64,000 nt of DNA, from NCBI GenBank assembly GCA_963691835.1, contig OY829383.1:1178001-1242000 (forward strand). The letters run 5' to 3'. Origin of the DNA: G963691835 sp963691835 (GTDB lineage Bacteria; Pseudomonadota; Alphaproteobacteria; Thalassobaculales; Thalassobaculaceae). The notes beneath the pieces are model-generated. The model was not told the origin of the DNA. It saw only the letters and a program-made list of their open reading frames with translations, and did no database searches. Within the stretch, counting starts at the first letter, position 1. Every line of letters begins with the position of its first letter. This document shows, piece after piece, positions 17,186 through 26,584 of the stretch. The position numbers and the translations under genes were made by a program.

Positions 17186-18834
17186 AGCTCGTACCCGTAG
17201 TCGGTCCGCGCCCGCTCCGGCGTGACCAGGCCCCGGCGGAGATCTGCCTCTACCGCGTCACGCGCCCGGTCAGAGGGATCACCGAAGCCTCCACCCCCCG
17301 GTGTTTCGAAGATGAACCGGTCCCCCGCTTCCACCCGAAGTTCCCCTTTGCCGCCCGCATCGGCGGACGCCCCCGCGATCCGGATGCGTCCCTTCGCTCC
17401 CGGCGCGCCACCGCCGCGCCCTTCGGCCGGATGGACGATCCGCTCCACCGATAGAAAAACGATGAATGGCTCATCGGTCGCAGAGGTCATCTCGATCCTT
17501 TGGCCAAGCCCCCCTCGGAACTTGCCGGCACCGCCGGAATCAGCCCGCAGCTCCCGCCTCCAAACAACGACCGGCGCCACCGCCTCCGTGATCTCGACCT
17601 GTGAGCCCAACACACCGGAGGGATAAGCCGTCGCCGACAGACCGTCCGAATGCGACCGGGCCCCAGTACCCCCGTTGTGGACCAGTTCCAGCGCGAACTC
17701 CCGGCCGCCATTTCGCGCCACCTCCGGCGCGTGGCGCATGGGAATGTCGTAGAGGCAGGATGCCCCCTCCGCCGGGATACGGTCCGGGACGGCCTGATAA
17801 AGACACCCAAGCACCAGATCCGGGGTGAGCTGTCCCAAGGTATGTCGCATGGCGACCGGGGCAGGCGGTTGGGCATTCAGGATGCATCCGGGCGGTCCGT
17901 CGACGGTGAACACACCGAGGGAGCCCGCATTGTTCGGGATGTCAGGCCCGACGACACACCGGAGTGCGAACACCGTGTAGGCGGTCGCGTAGTTGAGCGG
18001 CACGTTGATCCCTTTGCCGGAACAGGGGGACGTTCCCACGAAGTCCACGTGCATCCCATCCTTGGTCACTGTCAGCGTGGCATGGAGTTCCAAGGGCGCT
18101 TCGTAGCCATCCACCTTGAGCGTGTTCCGGTACACCCCTTCCGGCACCTCCGCGATCGCCGCGAGACTGCCCTTGCGTGAGGTTTCGATGATGTATTCCG
18201 CCAAGGGCTCCAGGTCGTCGATCCGGAACTCGGCCATCATCTCAAGGAGGCGCGCGACCCCGGCCTCGCAACAGGCGATCAACGCGTAGATATCGCCCTC
18301 GTTGGCGACAGGCTCCCGGCTGTTTGCCCGGACGATCGACATTAAGAGCGGGTTCGGTTCACCGCTCTCCACCAGCTTGCAGGGTGGGATCAGCAAACCC
18401 TCATCAAAGATGTCCGAGCCCTCTGGCCCCATGCCGAGGCCGCCCAGATCCACCAGATGAGAGGTGCACGACGCGAACCCGACCACCCGCCCATCCTTGA
18501 ACGCAGGCATCAGCAAGAGAAAGTCGTTGAGGTGACCCGCTGCAAGCCAGGGATCGTTCGTCATGTAGATCTCACCGGGCTTCATCTCCGACACGGGGAA
18601 ATGACGCATGAGGTGAATGACCGCTTCCGCCATGGTGTTGATATGTCCCGGCGTGCCGGTGACGGCCTGGGCGAGCATCCGGCCCCGGACGTCGAAGATC
18701 CCGGCGGAGATATCCCCGCTCTCCCGCACGATGGGGGAGAAGGCGGCGCGGATCAGGGTCTGTCCCTGCTCCTCCACCACGGCCAGAAGCCGGTTCCACA
18801 TGACCTGGAGACGGGCGGGCGTAAGCTCGGTCAT
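17182..18834 (-). CDS. Hydantoinase B / oxoprolinase-type subunit
   Basis: A 550-residue HyuB-family protein (PF02538). MTNDPWLAAGHLNDFLLL near residue 90 and ASCTSHLVDLGG are signature segments, and the Gly-rich C-terminal part RFIFETPGGGGFGDPSDR ends the domain as in the family. With HyuA it forms an ATP-dependent amidohydrolase or carboxylase complex acting on cyclic amides (5-oxoproline, N-methylhydantoin) or ketones. Starts overlap hyuA by 4 bp (ATGA). The pair is a separate-subunit type, not the fused oxoprolinase. Confidence 0.92.
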   Translation of the reverse strand: MTELTPARLQVMWNRLLAVVEEQGQTLIRAAFSPIVRESGDISAGIFDVRGRMLAQAVTGTPGHINTMAEAVIHLMRHFPVSEMKPGEIYMTNDPWLAAGHLNDFLLLMPAFKDGRVVGFASCTSHLVDLGGLGMGPEGSDIFDEGLLIPPCKLVESGEPNPLLMSIVRANSREPVANEGDIYALIACCEAGVARLLEMMAEFRIDDLEPLAEYIIETSRKGSLAAIAEVPEGVYRNTLKVDGYEAPLELHATLTVTKDGMHVDFVGTSPCSGKGINVPLNYATAYTVFALRCVVGPDIPNNAGSLGVFTVDGPPGCILNAQPPAPVAMRHTLGQLTPDLVLGCLYQAVPDRIPAEGASCLYDIPMRHAPEVARNGGREFALELVHNGGTGARSHSDGLSATAYPSGVLGSQVEITEAVAPVVVWRRELRADSGGAGKFRGGLGQRIEMTSATDEPFIVFLSVERIVHPAEGRGGGAPGAKGRIRIAGASADAGGKGELRVEAGDRFIFETPGGGGFGDPSDRARDAVEADLRRGLVTPERARTDYGYEL

Positions 18835-20930
18835 AGCCGTACTCCCTCCTGATCACGGATAAGCACAAGGTTCCCGACCCCATCCACATGTGCGGAGAAG
18901 TCAGCCGAAACCAACGTGGTGGTTTGCGGCTCCACAATAAGGGCCGGGCCGGGCAAATGATCACCCGGCCCCATCTCCGCCCGGGATACGAAGGCGGCGG
19001 TCACCGTATCGCCCGTCAGATCGCACTGGATCGGACGCGTCTCGGCTGGTGGGAACGGTTTCAATTGTGGTGTCTCCGGCACATCGCCGACAGTCGACCG
19101 TTCGGTTGTCACCCCGACGGCCCAGTTCAGGATCTCGATCGCCATGCCGGGCACCGGCCGGGAGAACTGGCGCCGGTACGCTTCCTCGAAGGCCATGACG
19201 AGGGGGCCAACATCCGATGGATGGAGCGCGTGATCCGGCAAGTCGACCTCAATCTCATGACCCTGCCCCCGATACCGCATGTAGGCGGAACGCCGGACGG
19301 TCACCGGCGCGCCCGCTGCCCCCAGAGCAACGACCGCCTGTGCCTCGTCCCCCATCTCCTGAAGAAGTTCGTTGACCGCTGCCAGGTCCGCGCTTTCGAG
19401 AAGGGTATAGCGGGACCGGACGATTTCGAACGAGACAGGGGCGTAGAGAAAGCCGACCGCTGAGCCCACTCCGGGGTTCGGCGGCACCACAACACGGGTA
19501 ACGCCCGCCGACCGGGCCACTCGCGTCGCATGGAGCGGCCCATTTCCACCGAAGGCGATCATGGTGCGATGGCCAAGATCGGTGCCAGACTCCGCTGCAT
19601 GAATTCGCCCGGCGGACGCCATGCTTTCATCGACGATCCGACTGACACCATCCGCCGCCGCAACCGGACCGAGATCCAGCGCATCGCCGACCGACCGGCT
19701 CAGCGCTCTTTCCGCCGCCGGTTTATCGACATGAAGCCTGCCCTCCGCGAACCGGTCGGGTGCGATGTAGCCGAGGGCGATATCAGCGTCGGTGACCGTT
19801 GGCTCCACGCCCCCTCTGCCGAACGCGACAGGGCCGGGTTCCGACCCGGCACTCTTTGGTCCGACGGTCAGGCGTCCCAGCCGGTCGACGCCCGCAATCG
19901 ATCCGCCTCCCGCCCCGATCTCGATCATCTCAATCACGGGGATGCGGACGGGTATGCCGGAGCCCTTGATGAAGCGCGCGGCCCGAGCGATCTCGAAATG
20001 GCGGGAGGTATGGGGCAGAGCGTCATCGATCAGACAGAACTTGGCCGTGGTTCCGCCGACGTCGAACGACAGCACCCGGTCCAGCCCAGCCTCGGCAGCA
20101 ATCCGGGCTGCCAGGATGGCCCCGCCCGCTGGGCCCGACTCCACCAGCCGGATCGGAAAGGCCGCTGCTGTCGCGATCGTGCACATCCCACCACCCGCGG
20201 TCATCATCAGGATGGGACAGCGGAGCCCGGCCTCCGCGAATTGGGTCTCGAAAGTCACCAGATAGCGGGCCATCAGCGGCCGGATGTACGCATTCGCCAA
20301 CGTGGTGCAGAGCCGGTCGAACTCTCTCGCCTCCGGACTGACCTCATGGGAAACGGAGACCGTAAGCTCGGGCCGCCGCTCCAGCAGGATCTCCCGCAGC
20401 CTGAGTTCGTGGACCGGGTTGGCGTAGGCATGAATGAGGCAGATCGCGACCGCTTCGGCGCCGCTGCTATCCACTTGGTCGAGCAGCGCATCGACAGAGG
20501 CCTCTTCCAGGGGGATCAGAACGGCCCCTTCCGCGGACATCCGCTCCCGGATGGTGAAACACCGCTCTCTCGGAACCAAGAGATCCGGTTTTTCCAGATT
20601 GATGTCGTACTGGGCGTAACGGCGCTCGTAAGCGATCTCCAGGATGTCCCGGAACCCCTCGGTCGTCACCGTCGCGACCGTCGCCCCCCGCTTCTCGATC
20701 AAAGCGTTCGTGGCCAACGTGGTCCCATGGATGAAACCTGTGAGCTCGTCCAGACGGCGGCCCGCGGCCGCCATCGCCCGGACCGCCCCTTCCATGGCGC
20801 CATCGGCCGGATTGGCGGGTGTCGTCAGTGTCTTAGCGGAGGCGAGGACTATGTTGTTCTGATCGACGACGACAGTGTCGGTGAACGTGCCGCCGACATC
20901 GATTGCCATACGGAGCGGGGGTGAAGCCAT
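18831..20930 (-). CDS. Hydantoinase A / oxoprolinase-type ATPase subunit
   Basis: A 699-residue HyuA-family protein with the actin-like ATPase fold. N-terminal DVGGTFTDTVVVD (about 11-23), GTTLATNALIEKRGA (about 69-83), and ESGPAGGAI followed by LSFDVGGTTAKFCLID mark the two phosphate-binding motifs. It activates the substrate amide or ketone with ATP for HyuB. First gene of the four-gene minus operon hyuA-hyuB-hisC-like-AMDase-like, with its promoter expected in 20931-21203. Candidates include 5-oxoproline, N-methylhydantoin or an acetophenone/acetone carboxylase-like substrate; not resolvable here. Confidence 0.93.
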   Translation of the reverse strand: MASPPLRMAIDVGGTFTDTVVVDQNNIVLASAKTLTTPANPADGAMEGAVRAMAAAGRRLDELTGFIHGTTLATNALIEKRGATVATVTTEGFRDILEIAYERRYAQYDINLEKPDLLVPRERCFTIRERMSAEGAVLIPLEEASVDALLDQVDSSGAEAVAICLIHAYANPVHELRLREILLERRPELTVSVSHEVSPEAREFDRLCTTLANAYIRPLMARYLVTFETQFAEAGLRCPILMMTAGGGMCTIATAAAFPIRLVESGPAGGAILAARIAAEAGLDRVLSFDVGGTTAKFCLIDDALPHTSRHFEIARAARFIKGSGIPVRIPVIEMIEIGAGGGSIAGVDRLGRLTVGPKSAGSEPGPVAFGRGGVEPTVTDADIALGYIAPDRFAEGRLHVDKPAAERALSRSVGDALDLGPVAAADGVSRIVDESMASAGRIHAAESGTDLGHRTMIAFGGNGPLHATRVARSAGVTRVVVPPNPGVGSAVGFLYAPVSFEIVRSRYTLLESADLAAVNELLQEMGDEAQAVVALGAAGAPVTVRRSAYMRYRGQGHEIEVDLPDHALHPSDVGPLVMAFEEAYRRQFSRPVPGMAIEILNWAVGVTTERSTVGDVPETPQLKPFPPAETRPIQCDLTGDTVTAAFVSRAEMGPGDHLPGPALIVEPQTTTLVSADFSAHVDGVGNLVLIRDQEGVRL

Positions 20931-21203
20931 CGCTCATCGGTCCACTTCGAAGGATTAGAAACAGGGGGTGATCTACGCGATCGCCGCGCGCACAGCCCGT
21001 TCCGGCACGAGGTCACACCCCGTCGCCCGCCTGTCCATCCGTCGTGGAACGTGACACATCCGCTTCTGACGCCCCCCCGTGACCCAACACCGAGAGCCAA
21101 CACCGTGGTCCAACACTTGAATTGAAGGTCATCCAGGATGCGGACGCAATCCGTTTGTCGTGGTGCCTAGCCCAATGATCGGGTTACGGGATGCCACAAC
21201 CGT

Positions 21204-22058
21204 TCAAAGGAAGCTGGTAGATCTGAACGCTTGGGTGACGAACGGATCCGGGCTGTCCCGGTACGCCGCCAACCGGCGTTCAAAAAAGCTCTTATCGAAA
21301 CCGGCGGGCTGCGGCTCGGCGCTTGTGACCGGGTTCATGTGGGGTCTGTACGTCGGACCGTCCGATACCCCTCGTTGCGAAAACAGTGCGGGCAGGAAAT
21401 TCTCAAAGGTGCCCACCTCAATGACGTTGTGCCGATGCCAGGCGGAAAAGAACTCCGGCCCGAAGCTTGCCGTCAAACGCTTGTTCACAAATCGGGACAC
21501 CGGCCCGTTGCCGGATGCGCCGATGACAACCTCATAGTGATAGTGAACGCCAATGTGTTGGTCGCCGTCGAAGACGTCCTTGAAGTGGATCCGAAGGACC
21601 ATGACGGGACCAAGGAACGGCAGAACCTTCCCCATGGCCCAGCCATCCCCCGCAACGTAGAAGACTTCGAGCGCTGTATCGACCGGGTACTTCCAGCCGT
21701 AGACGTCGTACTGCATCGCCTCGCGGATGTGGATCTTGCACCCCGGAACCGCCGTTCCGCCCGGCCCCAGTCGGCCCAGCAAGGCAGCACTCAAATGGTC
21801 AACGGGATGCCACAGGAGATAGCCGGGGACGCTCTTGCCCTCGTAACCCGGCACGCCCTCCAAACGAACCTTGAGACCGGCGAAGCTCTGAAACCACCAA
21901 TGAATCATCTCGGCCCGCACACCGCGCAGCAGAGCGTGGTTGAGAACCACGCAGAACTGACCGTTCGGCCGCTCGTGAATGGCGAATGAGGACGAGTCAG
22001 TCGGCTTCAGCGGCCAACCGAACTCCCGCGGGGCGGGCATGGACAAATTCCTGCGCAT
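21204..22058 (-). CDS. PhlG-type C-C bond hydrolase (DAPG hydrolase domain)
   Basis: 284 residues resembling 2,4-diacetylphloroglucinol hydrolase PhlG. The four expected Zn ligands can be placed: His84 in YLLWHPVDHL, Glu113 in IREAMQYD, and His210 and Glu214 in WHRHNVIEVG. The His-x3-Glu spacing is as in PhlG, and the 29-residue gap between the first two is close to PhlG's 31. PhlG cleaves a C-C bond of an acylphloroglucinol by a retro Friedel-Crafts-type hydrolysis. No phl biosynthesis genes are nearby, so the substrate is probably another acylated aromatic or ketone. Start ATG 22058 has GGAGAT upstream. It is divergent from the MscS gene. Confidence 0.7.
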   Translation of the reverse strand: MRRNLSMPAPREFGWPLKPTDSSSFAIHERPNGQFCVVLNHALLRGVRAEMIHWWFQSFAGLKVRLEGVPGYEGKSVPGYLLWHPVDHLSAALLGRLGPGGTAVPGCKIHIREAMQYDVYGWKYPVDTALEVFYVAGDGWAMGKVLPFLGPVMVLRIHFKDVFDGDQHIGVHYHYEVVIGASGNGPVSRFVNKRLTASFGPEFFSAWHRHNVIEVGTFENFLPALFSQRGVSDGPTYRPHMNPVTSAEPQPAGFDKSFFERRLAAYRDSPDPFVTQAFRSTSFL

Positions 22059-22325
22059 GATATCTCCAGTTCAATCAAAATCCTGCTCGGTCGAGGACCC
22101 AGACAATGCGCTATTGAGAAACCGGACAGGGCGTCCGCGTGGACCGCGAAAGTCTTTCTGAGAATGAAAAAGTTTGGCGCGGGCGGTACCGACCAGACAC
22201 CTTGGATTGAAGGATATCAATCGAGGTACCGCAACGCGTTTGTGAATGTTTAGTCGATACTGTTGTCTGTCAAAAACCAATGAAAAGAGGTACTTTACGG
22301 CTCTTTCGGGTGGGCGAGGACAGGC

Positions 22326-24608
22326 ATGATGAATAACGGATCGAGGCTCGGACTCCTGCCTTTCATCTCGACGCTTTTTGCGGCGATCGTTCTGTTGCTC
22401 CCAACCGAGGCTGCCGCCCAGGCGCACCTTCTCGCCGGGTCGGAGGAGGAGAAGGCTTCATCGATTGAAACCTTGCTCGACGCCGCGCAGGCGGATGGAT
22501 ACCAGGTCATCCTCGTACCGCCGCAAGCGCCGGAGAAGAGCGAGGCGGGCGACGGCGGAAACATCATTACCTGGACCGCAATCCTGGAACGGCGTGCCCG
22601 GGCTGTGCGGGAAGCACTTGTCGATGTGATTGCATCCCTGCCCTCCTTTCCCGCCCATGTTCAGGACATGATTGCCAGGAACGCGAAGGCGCACGGAGTC
22701 AGTCCGTGGTGGCCGGTCCAGGCCGTTGCGCTGGGATTGCTCTTCCTGCTGGGCGGTTATGGGGCAAGCCGACTCTTCAGCCGGTGGATCCGGGCGCACT
22801 TCGCCTACCTCTTCAATCCGGAACCCCAAAGCCGGTCGGAGAAGATCGCTTATCTCCTGCTGCGCGTCGTGATCATGAGTCTGACCGCCTCCGTTCTCGC
22901 CGCGGCCACGGGTCTGTTGATCATGGCACTTGGGCCCGAGGCGCCACCCTTCCGGACGACGATGGTGCTGATGCTCGTCGGCACGTTGTTGGCACGGATT
23001 ACCATCATCATCTTTCAGTCGCTTATCGCGCCGGATGCCCCCTCGCACCGCATGATGCTGATTCCCGACGATAGCGCCACAGCCCTGTTCGGCGGGTTCA
23101 GGATCGTGGTCTGGCTTGCGGCCGTGGTCGGAGTTGTATGCATTCAGATGGATCTCTTGGGCATAGACCGGAATGCCCACAATCTGATGCTGATCGCCGC
23201 AAGTCTGTTCGTCGCCGTTCTGTTCGCTACGCTGGCTGTCCGTCACCGCGACGCGATCGGCGGCGCCATCCTGGGAGAGCAGCCGGATGCGGCGGGAATG
23301 CCACTGAAACTGACGGCGCGTTTCTGGCACATCGTCGCCGTCGCCTACTTCATGGGCGCTTGGGTCGTTTCCGCCACACGGCTTTTATTGGACCTGCCGG
23401 GCGCGATCGGCCTCATCCTCAATCCGCTCTTCGCCCTGGTGGTCGGCTTCTTCGGCTATGCAGTGATGCTGTTGATCATTGACCGGGTATTCCTTCGGCG
23501 CGGCACGATGACCTTGTCTGATGATGAGGGGATGCCCGGCGTCCCCGTCCGCCGACGCGGCTTCAAGGAGCTGTGTGAGCACGCCGCCGGTCTGGTGGTC
23601 GTTGTTGGGTGTTTCCTGATCGTGCTCGATGGTTGGACGGCAGCGTCGGTCAGTTCCAGCGATCGGTTCGGGGGCCTGTTCGAGATCGTGGTTGTGCTGT
23701 TCGGCGGCTTCTTTGCCTACCAATCCGTCAAGATCCTGATCGACGAGCGCATCGCGTTGGAAGAACCCGACGTCGGGGAGGAAAAACAGGAGGACTCAGG
23801 AGAGGGCGGTGGTACCGGTGCGACACGTCTTGCGACCTTGCTGCCGATCTTCCGGAACTTCCTGCTGGCGGTGATCGTCGCGATCGTCGCCATGGTCACG
23901 CTCTCGGAGTTGGGCGTCGACATCGCGCCGCTGTTCGCGGGTGCGGGTGTGGTCGGTCTTGCGGTTGGGTTCGGTGCGCAGACCCTGATCAGGGACATCT
24001 TCTCTGGCGCATTCTTCCTGCTCGACGATGCGTTCCGGAAAGGCGAGTACATCGACATCAACGGCATCCGGGGAACGGTGGAGAAGATCTCCATCCGTTC
24101 CATGCAACTCCGCCATCAGCTCGGCCTCCTGCATACCGTGCCGTTCGGCGAGATCACGTCGCTCACCAACTACAGCCGCGACTGGGTGATGATGAAGCTG
24201 CCGCTTCGGCTCACCTACGACACGGACCCGGAGAAGGTGCGGAAACTGGTGAAGAAGCTGGGCCAGGAGCTGCTGGAGCATCCGGAGATCGGCGAGAAAT
24301 TCATGGAGCCGCTGAAATCCCAGGGCGTCTACATGATGGAAGATTCCGCCATGATCATCCGGGTCAAGTTCATGACCAAGCCGGGTGACCAGTTCGTCGT
24401 CCGAAAGACGGTCTACGCCCGCATCCGGGAGTTGTTCGAGCAGAACGGCATCCACTTCGCCCATCGCGAGGTGACGGTTCGGATCGCCGACCAGCCGGAC
24501 CGACCGCTGAGCGACGCGGAGAAGGAGGCGGTAACGGGGGCGGTCCGTCCTGTCCTCGATCCACCGGCCTCGGCCCCGAAAGGTCCCAATCCGGCGGAGG
24601 CGCTGTAG
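22326..24608 (+). CDS. Large MscS-family mechanosensitive channel
   Basis: 760 residues: a cleavable-looking signal peptide (hydrophobic about 8-26, ending AAAQA), an N-terminal periplasmic stretch of about 100 residues, then roughly eleven hydrophobic segments, the last pair being FRNFLLAVIVAIVAMVTLSE and the pore helix APLFAGAGVVGLAVGFGAQ. The beta domain and C-terminal alpha/beta cage follow (VPFGEITSLTNYSRDW and after). The size and extra membrane helices match YbiO/MscM-type channels, which release solutes under hypo-osmotic shock in the inner membrane. It is divergent from the PhlG-type gene and convergent, 10 bp apart, with the caspase operon. Confidence 0.9.
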   Translation: MMNNGSRLGLLPFISTLFAAIVLLLPTEAAAQAHLLAGSEEEKASSIETLLDAAQADGYQVILVPPQAPEKSEAGDGGNIITWTAILERRARAVREALVDVIASLPSFPAHVQDMIARNAKAHGVSPWWPVQAVALGLLFLLGGYGASRLFSRWIRAHFAYLFNPEPQSRSEKIAYLLLRVVIMSLTASVLAAATGLLIMALGPEAPPFRTTMVLMLVGTLLARITIIIFQSLIAPDAPSHRMMLIPDDSATALFGGFRIVVWLAAVVGVVCIQMDLLGIDRNAHNLMLIAASLFVAVLFATLAVRHRDAIGGAILGEQPDAAGMPLKLTARFWHIVAVAYFMGAWVVSATRLLLDLPGAIGLILNPLFALVVGFFGYAVMLLIIDRVFLRRGTMTLSDDEGMPGVPVRRRGFKELCEHAAGLVVVVGCFLIVLDGWTAASVSSSDRFGGLFEIVVVLFGGFFAYQSVKILIDERIALEEPDVGEEKQEDSGEGGGTGATRLATLLPIFRNFLLAVIVAIVAMVTLSELGVDIAPLFAGAGVVGLAVGFGAQTLIRDIFSGAFFLLDDAFRKGEYIDINGIRGTVEKISIRSMQLRHQLGLLHTVPFGEITSLTNYSRDWVMMKLPLRLTYDTDPEKVRKLVKKLGQELLEHPEIGEKFMEPLKSQGVYMMEDSAMIIRVKFMTKPGDQFVVRKTVYARIRELFEQNGIHFAHREVTVRIADQPDRPLSDAEKEAVTGAVRPVLDPPASAPKGPNPAEAL

Positions 24609-24618
24609 CGCTACTGCC

Positions 24619-26091
24619 CTAGTTTTGAGCGACGGACCGAGTGAACGTGAGGTCGGCGATCCCCGTGAGGGAACCCGGACCGCCATCGCAGACCTGTTCA
24701 AACTCGAATGCGAGTCGCTCCAAGGCGCCGGAGGCCCCGTACACTGTATCGGTCACCCGGACCCGGCCGCTGATTTCGTTACACCCGTTTCCATCCATTG
24801 TGACAGACAGACCAGCCTGCCCCGCCTCCTCAAATCCGGCGCGTCCGACGTTTTCGTAAACACCTTCCTTGAACGCGGACCCAGGTCCGGAGAGCATGAT
24901 CGAGAGCTCCTGACCGTTGCTGAGCACGAGGTCGAGATCAAACTCCCTCGGCCCAACCGACCAGACGGTCTGCTCACTGGGATCGATCTTGCCGCGCACC
25001 GACCTGTCGTCGCTCACAAAGTCCCCGCCACGGCCGGAGAACGCGACCGTGCCCGTGACGACCGGCGACACGGAGGTTCCTTCATCGGAAGAAGAGGATG
25101 ATCCGTAACTGCAACAAGGCGTAACCGAGTAAGAAGTGCCACGGCGTTTGTCGATCGTACCGCTACCGACACCGGCGCGAAGGATCGCCCGATCGCTCAG
25201 CGCGCCCGAGTACCATGTGATCCCGCCGGGGTCGGCTTCCGGATCGGCGCTCTCGTAGACAAGGTGTTCGACGAGCTGCGACAGCCCCAGGGACCCGCCC
25301 GACCCGAGGCTCTGTGAGGCCAACACAATCCGCCGCGCCAACGGAGCAATGAAGTCGCCACGCGCACTCAACGGATCCAAGGCAGGATGCGCGAGGCTGC
25401 CCGGAGGCGCTGAGAACACCATGGGATGAGGATCGCGCGGCAGAGACATGAACCGGATGATATCCGAGACATTTCCGGCGAGATCGGCCATCTGTCTGGA
25501 AACCCGGCGCAGCGCCGTCAGATCCAGACCAGTCGTCGTCTCGTAGCACGTGTCAACGAGCAGTAGGAACTCAAGGCCGGTCTGCTCCAAGGCGTCAAAG
25601 ATCTCACGCGCTGAAGGTGCCGCAGTCTCCACACCGTCAATGTCCGCTATCCGCATCAGGTTTGGATCGGTCATATCAAGACGGGTCTTGTCGATCACCA
25701 CATCCCCGGGCATCACGAACAGGTTGTAGCCGAAGTCATCCGACAGCCCGTGCGCCGAAAGATAGACGACGAGCAGCGGATTACCGGAGGGATCTCGGCG
25801 CGCTCTGTCGACAATGTCGTCGATCGAACCGAAAATATCGCTTCGGGATACACGCTCCCCGTCCCGTCCAAGGACCTGAATGACGTGCCGGGCCCCGTTC
25901 TGGGAGAAGGTTCGAGCGACACGGCGCGCACCGAGATAAGCGGCCTCATTGCTGCCGAAGGAGAAGTAGTCGTTGTCGTCACTCTGGGCATAGTCGCCAG
26001 AGCCGATCGAGAGGACGTAGACCGGCACCGTTTCCGCATGGGACTGCCAGCTCAAAGACAAAAGAAGCAATACTGCAAGGACATATCTCAT
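24619..26091 (-). CDS. Secreted caspase-fold (peptidase C14) protein with C-terminal beta domain
   Basis: 490 residues. Residues 1-19 form a signal peptide ending in QSHA, so the protein is predicted to be periplasmic or exported. The caspase p20-like domain follows: VYVLSIGSGDY (24-34), catalytic His114-Gly115 in VVYLSAHGLSD and Cys182 in LLLVDTCYE. About residues 320-490 are a separate domain with a CC pair, a Ser-rich linker, and a Gly-rich beta pattern including GNGCNEISGRVRV and FEFEQVCDGG, similar to a beta-sandwich repeated in secreted bacterial proteins. Most bacterial caspase homologues are cytoplasmic; export plus a C-terminal beta domain is unusual. It is last in a three-gene operon and overlaps the coiled-coil gene by 4 bp. 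Confidence 0.82.
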   Translation of the reverse strand: MRYVLAVLLLLSLSWQSHAETVPVYVLSIGSGDYAQSDDNDYFSFGSNEAAYLGARRVARTFSQNGARHVIQVLGRDGERVSRSDIFGSIDDIVDRARRDPSGNPLLVVYLSAHGLSDDFGYNLFVMPGDVVIDKTRLDMTDPNLMRIADIDGVETAAPSAREIFDALEQTGLEFLLLVDTCYETTTGLDLTALRRVSRQMADLAGNVSDIIRFMSLPRDPHPMVFSAPPGSLAHPALDPLSARGDFIAPLARRIVLASQSLGSGGSLGLSQLVEHLVYESADPEADPGGITWYSGALSDRAILRAGVGSGTIDKRRGTSYSVTPCCSYGSSSSSDEGTSVSPVVTGTVAFSGRGGDFVSDDRSVRGKIDPSEQTVWSVGPREFDLDLVLSNGQELSIMLSGPGSAFKEGVYENVGRAGFEEAGQAGLSVTMDGNGCNEISGRVRVTDTVYGASGALERLAFEFEQVCDGGPGSLTGIADLTFTRSVAQN

Positions 26092-26582
26092 TCGCTCGGC
26101 CTCCCCTCCAATACCGACGATCCCTCCCGGGCGGCATCAATCGCGGAACGGGAGGCCGTCTTCAGAGCCCTGCTGAGGTTCGCCGCCGCCTTCTTCAACT
26201 GATCGTCCGTCAGCCGCCCGCTGTTGTGCAGGTTAAGGAGCGCCCTGAACTTGATCAGCTTGTCCTCTACGTTCGGGTCTTCAACGAAGATGGATCTACC
26301 CCAGTAGAGGGCGCGCACCTCGGCTTCGGCGCGGAGCTTGGCGGCGTCATCCCGGACTTCGATCGCCGAGATCAGTTGGCCGAGCGCATCACTGATGTCC
26401 CGGTAGGTATTGTACTGATCCAGCCAGATGTTTCGCTCGAACTCCCGCAGGTTTCGAGCCTCCGCCTCCTGGCGCGTTTGTTCCGATTCAGCCTTGAACT
26501 GCCAAATCCCAATGGCAATGCCGACAACCGTCAGCAGCAGGGCGCCGACTTCAAGTTTCGATTTCTGAGCATCGTCGGACAC
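26088..26582 (-). CDS. Membrane-anchored coiled-coil protein of the caspase operon
   Basis: 164 residues, no named family recognised. One N-terminal transmembrane segment (about 11-28, VGALLLTVVGIAIGIWQF) with a short cytoplasmic head is followed by a charged heptad-like helix rich in Glu, Arg and Gln (about 30-75), then a helical C-terminal part (LTDDQLKKAAANLSRAL and onward). The orientation is expected to be C-terminus outward. It is coupled to the secreted caspase gene by an ATGA overlap and starts 2 bp after the preceding gene, so the three products probably act together in the envelope. A scaffold or inhibitor role is speculation. Confidence 0.7.
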   Translation of the reverse strand: MSDDAQKSKLEVGALLLTVVGIAIGIWQFKAESEQTRQEAEARNLREFERNIWLDQYNTYRDISDALGQLISAIEVRDDAAKLRAEAEVRALYWGRSIFVEDPNVEDKLIKFRALLNLHNSGRLTDDQLKKAAANLSRALKTASRSAIDAAREGSSVLEGRPSE

Positions 26583-26584
26583 GT

